A stretch of DNA of 64,000 nt. Origin: Lepidodermella squamata (Eukaryota > Gastrotricha). Of this stretch, positions 12,501 through 23,426 are shown piece by piece. The position numbers and the translations under genes were made by a program. The notes beneath the pieces are model-generated. The model was not told where the DNA came from and made no database searches. It saw nothing but the letters and a program-made list of their open reading frames with translations. The stretch covers positions 124,001-188,000 of the forward strand of contig JBLDXI010000001.1 in NCBI GenBank assembly GCA_047495785.1, given 5' to 3'. Every line of letters starts with the position of its first letter. Position 1 is the first letter of the stretch.

Positions 12501-15500
12501 GCTCGCGGGCCGGCCAGCTCGGCTAAATGGGAAACGGGGCCTTTTCTAAGCCGGCCTAGCCTAGTTTTATTGCGCGACAAAGGCGCGCGCCGGGCGGCTG
12601 CCGTGTTATTTTAAAGACAAGAAAATGCAATATCGCGCATTTAATGAATATTCATGCCCGGGCGAGAGCTTAATTTTTAACCATCCAACCTAACCGGCCA
12701 GGCCGCTTTCGCCCCGTCGCAGCGCGAGGCCGATCAATTTTTACGGCACGGCCTTCGGGTTTTGTTTTTCTTCGTTTACTTCTTACTAAGTCAACTCGGC
12801 CTAAAACCTACAACAATGGTTCTTTACCTACTTTTTCCTAGATATTTTTAAGGAAGCGCAAGTCATGACGTAACAAAAATTAGTGTTTTTTGCCTTGCGA
12901 AAAAAATGCGAGACGCGTTCCTGCTTCTGAACATCCTGCTTTTTACAAAATGTTTCAGAATGATCCTCGGCAAAGACAACGCTACCTACTGGTCGACCGA
13001 GTACGTGCTATATCGAACCGTGACGGACGATGGTGATAACAATGTAACTGTGACTCGCCCGGCCGCGTCAAGCACAGCGGCGCCCAGGGTATCCACGACA
13101 ACGATGATGGCTCGAACAACCAGGCCGCCGGCTATTTCAACGACAGCCCCCGTGGCTGGCGGTCTTGACTATCTGTCGACGGTTACGCTTGATGTCGCCA
13201 TGTGCCTACTACCCCAGGCAATGATAAACAGCCTGGATGCCAACATGCTAAGAGATATAATTGCGCCAAATTCAAGCAATAACCCGTACTCGATGTCGGT
13301 TAGTCCGAGCGAACTTCGCGCATCTGATCCGTACATCAAGGTGACGATCAGATCATCGGACGAATCGCGGCCTATCACAGCTTTCTTATCTTTCATCATG
13401 TGGATATCACCGAGGACAGGCCTCATCGCCGGTAATTTCACCGAATTGTGGGACACATCATCGGCGGGCTTCTTGCAACTCGACTCGTCATCGCCTAACA
13501 TGGCCGCCTTGTTGCTGACATCTGTAAATGGCGACGCTACGGTCTACTGCCTGCACAACAGGTACGGGCGCGTCAACGGCATCGCGACTCTGACGCCCGG
13601 GCTCATGCAGGTCGATGCTCTGTACTTCACGCCGTCGGTATGGGATCGTATGATCAGGTTTTCGACAGCCAACAATCTCACGCCAGTTCTAATGTAAGTC
13701 TTTTCATTTTTTACCTCAAAACTATGGGTGAAGATCTTGAATTAATTTTGGGCAAATAATCCAGAATTTTCGAAAATTCGATGGAAATTCAGAATTAAAA
13801 GGGTTCTTATCGCAAAAATCGACATGTATTAGGATATCCGTGAATTCTGATTATCTTTTAATTGTTCCGAGGCAAAATATTTTTACATTTTTGTCTTTTC
13901 CTTGACTAGGACCGCTGTGTTTGGTGACGGAAAGTTGTGGCGTTTGACACCTGCTATCCTGACAATTTCGAACCAGACTACGGTTGCACCCACTTTGCCA
14001 ACAGAGCCAAGCCCGTCCGCCACAACCCGCGGTGCAGCTACCACGGCACAGGCCTCGACTGTCACCGTGCGAAATGTCACCTCGATCGCGATGAACACCA
14101 CCGCTCGACCGGGTGGGGCGTCGAGCAGCACTGCGCGCCCAGCTATCACTGCGACTGTAACCACTGCGAGGCAGGCGAGTAGCACGGGACCGGCTGCGAC
14201 GACTCAGCGGCCAAGTGCTGCAACGGCGACAACAGCGGCATCGATTGTCACGATGACAACTACCCGCGCGCCGGCAGTCACCACGACCACGGCACGGCCA
14301 GCGACTAGTGCGGCTGCGACAACAGCGAGACCGGCTGGATCGACGACTCGGGTTCCGTTGATCTCATCGACAGCCGCACCCTCAGTTACGGCTTCAACTA
14401 CCCGAGCGACGCAGCAACCTCAAACTGTTCCAGTAGGTTCGCAGAATCGAACTTCCAACGCGACAACCGCCAGCCCAGGCGTTTCTACCGCAAGACCGGT
14501 TACAACTGCTAGCCCGGGTGTTTCTACTGCAAGGCCGGTTACAGCTGCAGCGCCTTCGACAACCAGGCAGCCGGCTGTTTCTAGCGCTGCTCCGGCCGTG
14601 AGCTCGACTACCGCACGAGCGGCGTCAACCACGGCATCTCCGGCAGCGACTACGAAACAAGCGGCGGCGACTTCGGCGGCAGTTACAACGTCTGGACCGG
14701 CGGCGGCCACTACGGCACGGTCGGCTACAACGGTAAAATCAGCCGCTATCACCACGGTCGCCCAAGCAGCGGGTTCCACGGATGACGGCCTGCCTTACGC
14801 GTTCGTTCGCGATGTGGCGCTTTGTTTACTGCCGGCATCGCTTGGCGGCATTGCCAATTCATACTCGTTCGAACCTCGAACAGGCCGCAACAGCCCATTC
14901 ACACTCGCCGTCCAGCCTGCTGATGGTTCTGTGGCTTATGGGGCCGATGCTAATGGTATGCAACTTTTTTATGGGGAAATTCAAGCTATTTTCATCGATA
15001 TTTGTTTTAGTGACGATTTCATCTTCTGACGAAAATCTACCAATCACGGCGTACCTAATGTTCGCTGTTTGGACCATGCCGAAAACCGCGTCGACTTGGA
15101 CTCAAGTGCCGTATAACAACACACCAGCCGGCATTTTCAGCCCCGGCCAAGAGACGATTTCTTTCATCGGCAGCAATCCTGAGTTGACGCGGGTTCGCTG
15201 CTCCAGCAACGATTTCGGAGAGGTTACCGGCTTGGCATCCTTAGCGCCCAGCCTGAAAACTGTCTCTTCACAATGGTTCGCTCCTCTCAGCTTGCCGCGT
15301 GGCGCTAGTTCTTCGGTCCAACCGACAATTTTGTGAGTAACCTAAAACAATCGCACGTGATTTGACTTAATTTTTGTTGTTTAGTGCTGGAGTTTTTGCT
15401 GATCAAAAGCTGTGGGAACTTCGCCCGGTTTTCCTCTCATTGTACCAGGTCTCCTCAACGGCTCAAGTACGATCTTCGACGGCTGCAGCTGGCAGTGGCA

Positions 15501-17899
15501 CTACTACGACAGCGAGACCAGCCGCGCAGTCAACAGCAACGGCATCAACAACTGCCGCTTCGATAACAACGAGAAGTGCACCGCCTCGTCTCTCGACGGC
15601 AGGCCCAGTGGCTGTTTCGACCCCGAGAATTCCGGGCGTCAATCTGACTGTAATGCCATCCAGCGTTCGAACACGCCCGCCTACTACCGTTCCGACCGAG
15701 CCTACTACAACGACGAGGGCGCCGACGACGAGCTCGACCGCAGCTCCAGCTACTACAAGAGCAGCGGCTACAACAGCCCGACCAGCAGCTACGACTGCGG
15801 CGCAGACAACGGTCAGGGCGCCTGCTGTAACTACGGCTCGTGCTGTCGGCCAGGTGACCACAGTGGGCACATGGCGGCCGATAGACGGCGGCAATGTGAC
15901 AGTCGCTGATACTGCCGTGCCGATTTCGTTCGACTGCCGGCGGCACAACCACGACTGCAAGCTCACTGGTGGTTATTGCGACACCGACTCGGGCAAGTGC
16001 CGGTGTTCCAGCTATTACTCAGCTTATGATTGCCGTGTACTCAGTAAGTTGAACTTTTTTAATTCTGATGAAAATAGTCAATGCTCTTTCCAGCTGCCCT
16101 CGTTCGCGAGGACGCTGCTTGCAACGATGGCAAAGGGTGCGGAAAGGGCGAGAAAAACGGAGATTACTGTCTTGCGACTGCCCGCGACCGAGATGGCGTG
16201 AAAGAGTTTACTCAATGCTCATGCGCCTACGGCTCTTACGGGCCTGACTGCAATCGGTCTAGAGGTATTCATTCCCGCTCATTAACTCTGATATTATAGA
16301 AGTGATCATTTGTTTTTAGTGGAACTGTCCTGCAGCGAGAGTGAAATGTCAATCGCCATCAACCCGTTCCCGTCATTCGCTGTTTTCGAGGGGCATATTT
16401 TCCTGCTAAATCAAACCAACGATGTTATGATCGAGGACGAAGAGTGCCGTTTCAACATCTCAGACATGGCCTACACCTTCAACATGCCTTATGAAACGCT
16501 GATAAACCGATGCGGCGGCACTAAACTTGCTGATAACGTGAGCGTTAAAAAATTTCAATTTTTTAATTTACCTCCTTAATTTATTTCAGACGTTCAATAT
16601 GAGATTCATAATTCAAAATCACCCGCATTGGCTGACGGCGTACGACCAAATTCTGAGTGCAAAATGCGTGCTAACAGTCATGCAGCCTTACGAGAAGTCG
16701 ATCGTCATTCAGACCAACGGCAATGTGCGGCTGTTCAGCGGCGCCAACGCACTGTCGAACTTGGCCGAGAACGTGATTGTTGGCGAACACACGCGCATCA
16801 TCCCGCGGCCGGTTCCGCAGCCCAACTTCAGCCTGCGCCGCGTCAACTTCGACCAGAACGGCGTGTGGTCGACTGCCGAGGTTCAAGGACCGGTCAAGAT
16901 CGGTGACACGATTCAATTCTCAATTGAAAATTCGAACAACACGTACTACTCGCATCTACGCACCGAGGACTGCACGCTTACGATGGACAACTCGATTGAG
17001 ATGAAACTCATTTCTCGCTCTTGCCCGGCTTCTAGAGCTGCCTGGACTCTTCTAAGGTTAGAATTGTTCATTAATTAGATATGCGTTGGTTCAAGAAAAT
17101 TTCGATTTTTAAGGTGGGATAAGACCATGTACACGAACTCATCCGTGGCTTTCTGGCTTCGACTGCCGGCCAATGCGTTGTCAGGGTGGCCGAGACAGAT
17201 CGACATCTACTGTAGGATCAAGCTGTGCCTTCATGACAGTTACGATCAGTGCGATATCGTAAGGAAAATCTTAGAAATTATCAACTTGTTTTAAAAATTC
17301 CATTCCAGAACAACAACGGCTGTAAAGGAGTGACGAATTTCTTGCCGCCAACCCTGGCGCTCAAGAACTACGGCAGGAGGCGGCGTGAAGTTGCCGATGT
17401 CATCAACAGCAAGCTACACGCCGACTCGTCGTCCGAGGAGGACAAAACGCCGGTAGTTTACGCGACCGTCCACTATTCGTTCCAGCTGGATGTCGACGAG
17501 CAGGGCAACAACCAGCAAGAGGCGAATGCGCCCACCGATGACAGCAATAGCGATTGGACACCCGGCGCCGCTGCTGCAGATCCGAGCCTGATGAGCGCAA
17601 ATGCAGACGCGTTGCGGCAACAATCGGCGTCTAGTTTCGACGAGTTTGCGCATCTGTCGTCGAAATCACCAGCGAATTCGCTGTTGCTGACCCCCGGGCT
17701 CACCAGCGATGACCTGGTGATGAGCGGCGGCAAGGGCGCGGCGCCTGTTGTCTCGCCGAGCCTCAGCCTCATCAACCAGTGGCTGCTCATCGGCCTCATG
17801 TTCGTCGTGTTCTTGCTGATCGCCGCCGCCGGGCTCATCTTCTACCTGAGCTACAGGCTGCGGCACTCACAGGCCTATTCGCTCTCCCATGCCGGTTAA
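6534..17899 (+). CDS. ZP1: multi-Reeler / mucin / EGF / ZP-domain transmembrane protein (intact copy)
   Basis: Fourteen coding exons: 6534-6834, 7044-7145, 8093-8351, 8407-9326, 10350-10710, 12959-13693, 13910-14955, 15011-15332, 15385-16043, 16094-16264, 16320-16537, 16590-17056, 17114-17258, 17309-17899. All phases agree, giving about 2098 residues. The first ATG is at 6534; the frame opens earlier only with a TTG. Order along the protein: hydrophobic signal or anchor near 25-42; five divergent Reeler-like domains (about 65-235, 287-443, 475-665, 725-915, 1195-1370), each with a leading Cys, a mid-domain Cys and a tail like KLWELRP; Thr/Ala/Ser-rich mucin-like linkers (about 915-1180 and 1375-1515); two EGF-like domains (about 1534-1622); a ZP domain (about 1629-1920); a furin-type RRRR at 1925-1928; a membrane helix near 2060-2084; and a short tail. 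The cleaved ectodomain is probably an extracellular matrix component. ZP, EGF and helix are clear; the Reeler call is by eye. Exon 3 is open across the duplication edge, so this copy is the intact one. Confidence 0.85.
9472..10092. mobile_element. MITE with about 30-bp terminal inverted repeats and TA target duplication, in ZP1 intron 4
   Basis: The left end CACGGGAAAAAACCCATG is mirrored at the right end, apart from the length of the A/T run, and the inverted similarity continues through a CATGAATTCAT motif. TA lies directly outside both ends (9470-9471 and 10093-10094), as expected of Tc1/mariner-type insertion. The 621-bp body has no transposase frame. It carries several scattered CATGAATTC palindromes, so it is a non-autonomous element. 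It sits wholly in the intron between exons 4 and 5 of ZP1 and leaves the splice sites intact. Confidence 0.85.
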
Positions 17900-19480
17900 A
17901 ACACAGACACAAACTCGCCATCGTGTGCTGCCAGTCTCCTCAAACAAAAATTTGCTACGTTTTATCGCGCCTGTAAAAAAAAGCCTCGCAAATTCCCATA
18001 TAAGAGATGTGAGAAGAAGATATTTTCTACTCTGCCAGTTGAAAAAGATGTGTACAGCTTAACCTAATACTGTAGAGTAAAAAGGTTGTGCGTAGGGCTG
18101 TTTAAGGCCGCATGCTATTATTTGTTTTTATGATGATCGAAAACGTTGTTGTGAAATTGCGGCGAAATTTCTTCTTTTGCTATTCTTCTTCTGATTGTGA
18201 TATCAATTGTTCATGATAACCATGAAGTGTATAGTTTGATTTCTCTTGTTTCGTCTTTTTCGGCGATCATCATCTTCTATGTAGCACGCGCATGACACCT
18301 ATCGACGCATGCCCGGCTTGTAATTCGCAATAGAATATCGCGCGCTGTTTTCTCCGCATGCGCTTTAACGCTATATATTTTGATGAAAGATGAAAAGTTA
18401 TCATAATAATATATTACAAGAGTTTTATCAATTGTGTAAAAATATTCACAGAATTTATTTTCTATTTTTGATAAAAAAAATCTCAGCGTCTTCAGTTGTA
18501 TAAACGTTTATCATTGGATTGATTGAAATTTGATTGATTTGATTTTTTATTGATCACTTTTGTGAACCTCGTAGAAATTCGTTCAGAAGTCTTCGTAACC
18601 AAGGCGATAGCTCACTTTTCGTTAAGGACCCCCTGCCAGCCATTACTACTCGAGATTCCTCTGATTACTGATGAATGCATTTACTCAACCTGAAACTCCA
18701 AGGCAATAATGTTACCTCAAACTCATTTTTCGTTATGGGTTGTTCCTCTTTCGATTTGTTTGTTGCGATTAGATCGTACAATTTTGATGTTCCAATTTCT
18801 CAATTTTCTTTGGCTAAAAACAATTCGCTCACCGCTCACTCAAATCAATCTTGCTATATCGTACTATCGAGAAGGAAAACAATACCTATATGAAATGTCT
18901 AATGGAAGCCAACTCGAACCGAACCGTTCATTTTTATACAAATGCGCCACAAAACTTCAATCATAATCAACTGTCAATTGTAGCTATAAATATATTTCTT
19001 CCTTTATTATATAATTATTATTTAATAATTGAGAATGAATTCTTAAAATAAAGATACGAAAGAGTCATAGTATTTCCTGACCAGGTAATTAGGCAAGTGG
19101 AGACTAAAAAACTTAGTTAACTGGTTTTACTATTCGCAATGCGGCTTTATCAATTATGTTTTCAATTCAGTCATGTTGGTCAAGTGTCGCAGACGAAGCT
19201 GCCCATTGATGCGGTCATTCATCAAGAGCCTCAAAAGGTTAAAAATTCGATAAGGCGTCCGCATTATCACTTATAGATTGCTTAGCAACTCAAAGCAAGG
19301 GTTTCATAAATAATTAACCGAATGCACTCAGAAAGATAACACTGTCGTAGCAGACCGTTCCTACATTGCGTTATCAGCAGAGTAGAAATCATGATAACCT
19401 ACTTGTAAGCGGTGTGACAATGAGGGTCAATTCAAAGCATTAGCAATATAGCCGTCGAAACGCGAAATTCAATCGAAACA
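17900..19480. other. intergenic, ZP1 3' flank to Mpv17-family gene
   Basis: AT-rich sequence follows the ZP1 stop. It holds only short open frames without ATG-led, domain-bearing or spliceable structure. No canonical AATAAA was found close behind the ZP1 stop, so the 3' UTR end is not placed. The promoter of the Mpv17-family gene should lie in the right part, but I see no distinctive element. Confidence 0.5.
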
Positions 19481-20599
19481 ATGAAATTCAATCAATCAAT
19501 GATTTTATGGCTCCGAAATAAGAAGTCCCTTATTGCGAACAGTTTAGCTTACGCTGGCTTTCTTGTGGTCGGTGATTACCTGGTATGAAGATTCAAGTAT
19601 ATATCATTTTCTAAGGATGTTATTTAATATAGTCGATGCAACTTGAGAAAAGATTAAAACAAGGGCAATCGCTGGAGAAATTAAAGGAATTATCCGTTAA
19701 ACACAACGTTGAGCCATACCATTACATTCCAGATCCAACTCATCATCAACATGTATCAATGAGTGAAGCCTCGTCTCCAGTGGAATCTGTCGATGAAGAG
19801 ATGAGTGGAACAAAACTCGCTCGCAAATTGGGCTGCGTATTCGCCTCTGGAATTCTCGTTGGCGCTTTTTTAGATCGATGGTACATTTTTCTAGGTAAGT
19901 CATTTTTGCAGATTATTTTCATAATAGTAAGCTCCCATTTAAAACGAATAAAGCTTTACACACATGTACAATGGGCTCATCGAAATTCTATTTTTATCTG
20001 TAGATGGGAAACTTAGTGCGACGAGCGGTAAAACCATAGCAATAAAAGTAAGGATTTCAACCCGATAACCATCGATAACAATCGACCTCGTCTATTTCAA
20101 GGTACTCATAGACCAGCTGGTAGCATCGAATGTCGCCAATGCTGGATTTTTCATAACCTGCGGTCTATTCGAAGGTAATATTGTATAAACATTTCACGCT
20201 TCTCAGCTAATTATTTTTCAACTACAGGGATGACCCCAGCAGAGTGCTATGCTGAGCTTCGAGAGAAATACATGCTATTAGTCATGAGGTAAGGATACCT
20301 GTCTGATTTGTTTTGCGCTCCATGGCCGGTTTTCTTCCAGTGACATTGTTTTCTGGGTTCCAGCTCAAACGATCAATTTTAAATTTGTGCCGCCCAAGTA
20401 TTTTTAAAGACCAAGGAATAATTATTGCTAAACACCGTTAAAAGGTATCGAGTACTGTATATCTCCGTGGCGAATGTCTTATGGAACATACTGCTATGCT
20501 ATCATCGCGTAAGTACCGAGCTTTCTTTTGACATCTCATCAAAGACTTAAACTTTCTACACAGAATTATGACCTTCAAAAGTTAATATCGCGTAAATGA
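19481..20599 (+). CDS. Mpv17/PMP22-family membrane protein (copy 1)
   Basis: Eight exons (19481-19582, 19633-19894, 20004-20047, 20102-20174, 20228-20288, 20341-20397, 20445-20508, 20564-20599) join with consistent phases into about 232 residues, within the usual range of the family. Family landmarks: an N-terminal segment ending in a hydrophobic AYAGFLVVGDYL; RKLGCVFASGILVGAFLDRWY, matching the conserved Gly-rich and WY block; NAGFFITCGLFEGMTP; and the hallmark VFWVPAQTINFKFVPPKYR followed by SVANVLWN. Members are small four-helix proteins of the mitochondrial inner membrane or peroxisome, proposed to form channels; the compartment here is not predicted. A loop around residues 45-85 is longer than usual. 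The last two exons are tiny; reading through the final donor would give a slightly different tail ending near 20550. An identical copy lies at 49205-50323. Confidence 0.85.
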
Positions 20600-21331
20600 A
20601 GTCGATTGACGAGCGAATCTCGGTGAAGTCAACTACTATTATTATTATTATTATTAGGAACAGCTGATGCATATTTTCCGCTGCCATACCTGTATAATTT
20701 TCTACTCAGTGCTCGTTTATTGGTAAATAAAATAAATCGACGAAAATGGGCCGAACTGGGCCTAAGTGTAACGATGGTTATAACAATAACTAATTTATAC
20801 GCTCATTTTGCTACTTTCGCTAGTTGAAGCTGAGAAATGGCTGTTCTGCGCTGCGTCTTGACATTTGGTTTAAATATCTTCATTATATTCAAGTATACCT
20901 GAATGCATTTAATTAAAAGCGGATCCGAGTTCGCCTCAATAGCAATTTACGTAGTACTGGCTCATCGTGAGAGTGAAATAAGCTGGTAATCTTATAAGCG
21001 ATATCGGCCATAAATCGCCTCAATTTATCCGTAATCTCGTAAAGATGATACGTAAGAAAAACACGCGGCTAAATCTACATTTAGCGGATTTCGAAGTAAC
21101 TTGCCGACCTGCCGTCTGTACTGGATAGTACGCTGTTTGACGCAGTTTGACGTCTGTCGCCGCGCATTTGGACAAACAGAGCAATTTCAGCCGTGCAATC
21201 CGATCATTTTTTCATTTTAAGCTGGATTCCTAGCAAAAATCGGCAACTGCGTCATGAGACGAATAAGAAGCCGTAAGATGCCGCCAGATCACTGTTGGTT
21301 GAAATTTCGGCAATAAATAATTGGCTGATCC
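20600..21331. other. intergenic region upstream of the fucosyltransferase gene
   Basis: No coding structure was recognised. It contains a TAT/ATT trinucleotide microsatellite near 20633-20656 and otherwise unremarkable AT-rich DNA leading to the fucosyltransferase start. The promoter of that gene is presumably here; no TATA box stands out. Confidence 0.5.
20633..20656. repeat. (ATT)n microsatellite
   Basis: A run of about seven to eight ATT/TAT units. The identical run, with the same unit count by eye, is found at 50357-50380 in the second copy. This is notable because such tracts normally change quickly after duplication. Confidence 0.8.
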
Positions 21332-22710
21332 ATGGTCTGCATTGTCCTGATCTCGGCAAAACTGGCGGCCAGTTTTGTAATAGCTGTCTCAGTTCTGGCT
21401 GGCTATTTTATCTTCCTTAGTGGATTCGACCCAACTAGCAGTGAAGAACTACAGAATCCTCACGAAGTCATGCCGAGAGAGGCCGTGCTTAACATTGAAA
21501 GTGAAAGAAAAGTTATTCTTCTATTGACGCCCTTGCATAGCAATCGAAACTGGTTCTTCCCGAAACTTGACCTTGCGCTCAACCAATGCCCAACTAGGCA
21601 ATCGAGAAATTGCGTTCTGACCAAGGACAAACGAAAGCTGAGAACTGCTGATGCCGTCGTAGTACACCCTCGCGACGGCTTGGATATTCGGGATGTATCA
21701 CGGCCAAATCGACTGAGCAGCAAACAACAACTTGTGTTTTTCAGCTTCGAATCACCTGCCCATACTTATGCGGGAGAATTTCCAGCCGGTGTTATTCCCA
21801 ACTCTGCCTACAGCGATTTAAGACTCTTCGATGGATTGTTCAATCTCACGATGACATACAGGTCAGTTGAAAAAGCGACTGAGAAGGTCTCAGCATTTTG
21901 TTTCATGCTTATAGAACTAATTCGGACATTCCGATTCCATACGGAAAATTCATTCGGAAAGGTTCTTCTATCAACGTTAGCGACGTTAGCGTTGGGAATA
22001 AGACTAAAGCGGTGGCTTGGATAGTTTCGAACTGTGAAACAGCTTCCCGACGCGAGCGCTACATCGAAGAGCTGAGCAAATATATCCAAGTCGATATATA
22101 TGGCCGATGTGGAACCAAGTCTTGCTCTTGTCCTAGGCGCGATCTCTCGGGAGATTCTGGCCTAGAAATATGCTCAGAGTGCTATGAAGAAATTGAAAGA
22201 GATTACTACTTCTACGTAGCCTTCGAAAACTCGCACTGCAGCCAGTATGCAACAGAAAAGCTCTTCGTACCCTTATCGAGGAATGGTCGCAATCGCGTGA
22301 TACCATTGGTCTTTTCACTTCACCTCGAATCTATGATCGGGAATGGCAGTAGAAGATGGCCTGGTTATTCAGAGCTCGCACCACCCCATTCTTTCATCGA
22401 CGCAGCCGATTTCAAGGAAGGTCCAAAACGACTAGCTAAATACCTCAAGTACTTGATGGAAAATCCAAGCGAATATTTGAGCTATTTTCAATGGCGAAAT
22501 GAATACGAAGTTATTGACACTTTCTCCGACCTCAAGTGGCAAGCAGGGTTCTGCGAGCTCTGCCGAAAGCTCAATGAAGAAGAAGATGCTTATTCGTCTT
22601 ACGGCAGTATTCACGACTGGTGGTTCGGGAAAAACGTCGAAGCTAACGGGATGAACGCGTCGTGTCAAGTTCCATCGAATGATTTCACGCCCGTAAGTGT
22701 GATAGCTTGA
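21332..22710 (+). CDS. alpha-1,3-fucosyltransferase-like, glycosyltransferase family 10 (copy 1)
   Basis: Two exons (21332-21861, 21915-22710) join at MTY|RTNSDIPIPYG, giving about 441 residues. The N-terminus is a short cytosolic stub, one membrane helix (about residues 9-30) and a stem, the type II Golgi layout of this family. GT10 landmarks: MTYRTNSDIPIPYGKF; VAWIVSNC with following R and Y residues; KYIQVDIYGRCG; the donor-binding block FYVAFENSHCSQYATEKLF; and PPHSFIDAADF followed by LAKYLKYL. Such enzymes transfer fucose from GDP-fucose to N- or O-glycans in the Golgi. The segment after TEKLF, normally a run like NAL..G.VPVV, is divergent here (SRNGRNRVIPLVF), so acceptor range cannot be inferred. 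AATAAA lies at 22723-22728. It is flanked by two genes for mucin-rich ZP proteins. An identical copy is at 51056-52434. Confidence 0.9.
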
Positions 22711-23426
22711 GAAAAAGGTCTGAATAAACAAGAGGAGAGCTGTATCAAGATTTTTTATTCTAATATAATCATCGAAACATCTCATCAATCGAAGACAGGT
22801 GGTATACACAATACATCAAATATATTTCAAAACAATAATCGGGACTTCTTTGTACAAGTTCAAGATGCGCTTGTCGTAAAATCCAAGCCTTTCTCTCATA
22901 TACAATAATAAACAATAATTTTTCAACACAAAACATTTCAACATAAATTCGATGGATGTGTTTGAAAGCAATGGCGATAATGCCGTTCTTTCATGCATAT
23001 GTATAAGTGGAAGATTTGCGCTTATATGCATCATCGACAAGTGACAAGTAGTGAAAAATTGAAAATCCGCGCAGCGCGCAGAGTTGCAAAAAGTTTAACG
23101 ACAATCTTTACAATTTTAGTCGATTTCTTCTCATTTTAGCTTTCTTCGATAAAAAAAACCACGACAAATAAAGGGACAAGCTTCGTTTTTTTTGCAGTGA
23201 AAATTGAGCGACGGCAAGCTTCATGTTAGGCGACAGTATGCAATGATCGTACTTTCAGCAGTTGAGCTAGTTAGGATTATTTACACACGTACTTTAGAAG
23301 AGAAAATGAAATATTTTGTTGTTAATAATATAACTCATTAGCAGGTCGATTGAGTGGCCTTATAATTTATAACGATATTTTTCCTAATGGCACCATATTT
23401 TGTTGTTTTGCTGAAGCCTATTACAA
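22711..23426. other. convergent intergenic region between fucosyltransferase and ZP2-type 3' end
   Basis: This contains the fucosyltransferase 3' UTR and the 3' UTR of the minus-strand gene ending at 23427. It is AT-rich and no further gene was recognised. Confidence 0.5.
22723..22728 (+). terminator. poly(A) signal AATAAA of the fucosyltransferase gene
   Basis: A canonical AATAAA hexamer starts 13 bp after the stop codon. The same hexamer is at 52447-52452 in the duplicate. Confidence 0.6.

Noticed and set aside
12301-12800. GC-rich patches suggestive of a CpG-island promoter
   Set aside because: It lies within ZP1 intron 5. Similar patches occur throughout the noncoding DNA of the window, so there is no specific support for a promoter.
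10711-12958. Several 60-130 residue open frames in this stretch
   Set aside because: It is the 2.2-kb intron 5 of ZP1. The frames overlap on both strands, show no domain and do not chain through splice sites.
13937-14182. Cys/His-rich alternate-frame reading in the ZP1 mucin exon (also 15412-15909)
   Set aside because: It is the +1 frame of the Thr-rich coding sequence. The apparent Cys richness comes from shifted ACN/TGN codons, and the ZP1 splice phases support the other frame.
15463-15966. Long minus-strand open frames opposite the Thr/Ala-rich exons (also 14420-14779 and 45187-45690)
   Set aside because: Runs of ACN and GCN codons read backwards give NGT and NGC codons without stops. 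The resulting Val/Ala-rich frames have no domains and are composition effects.
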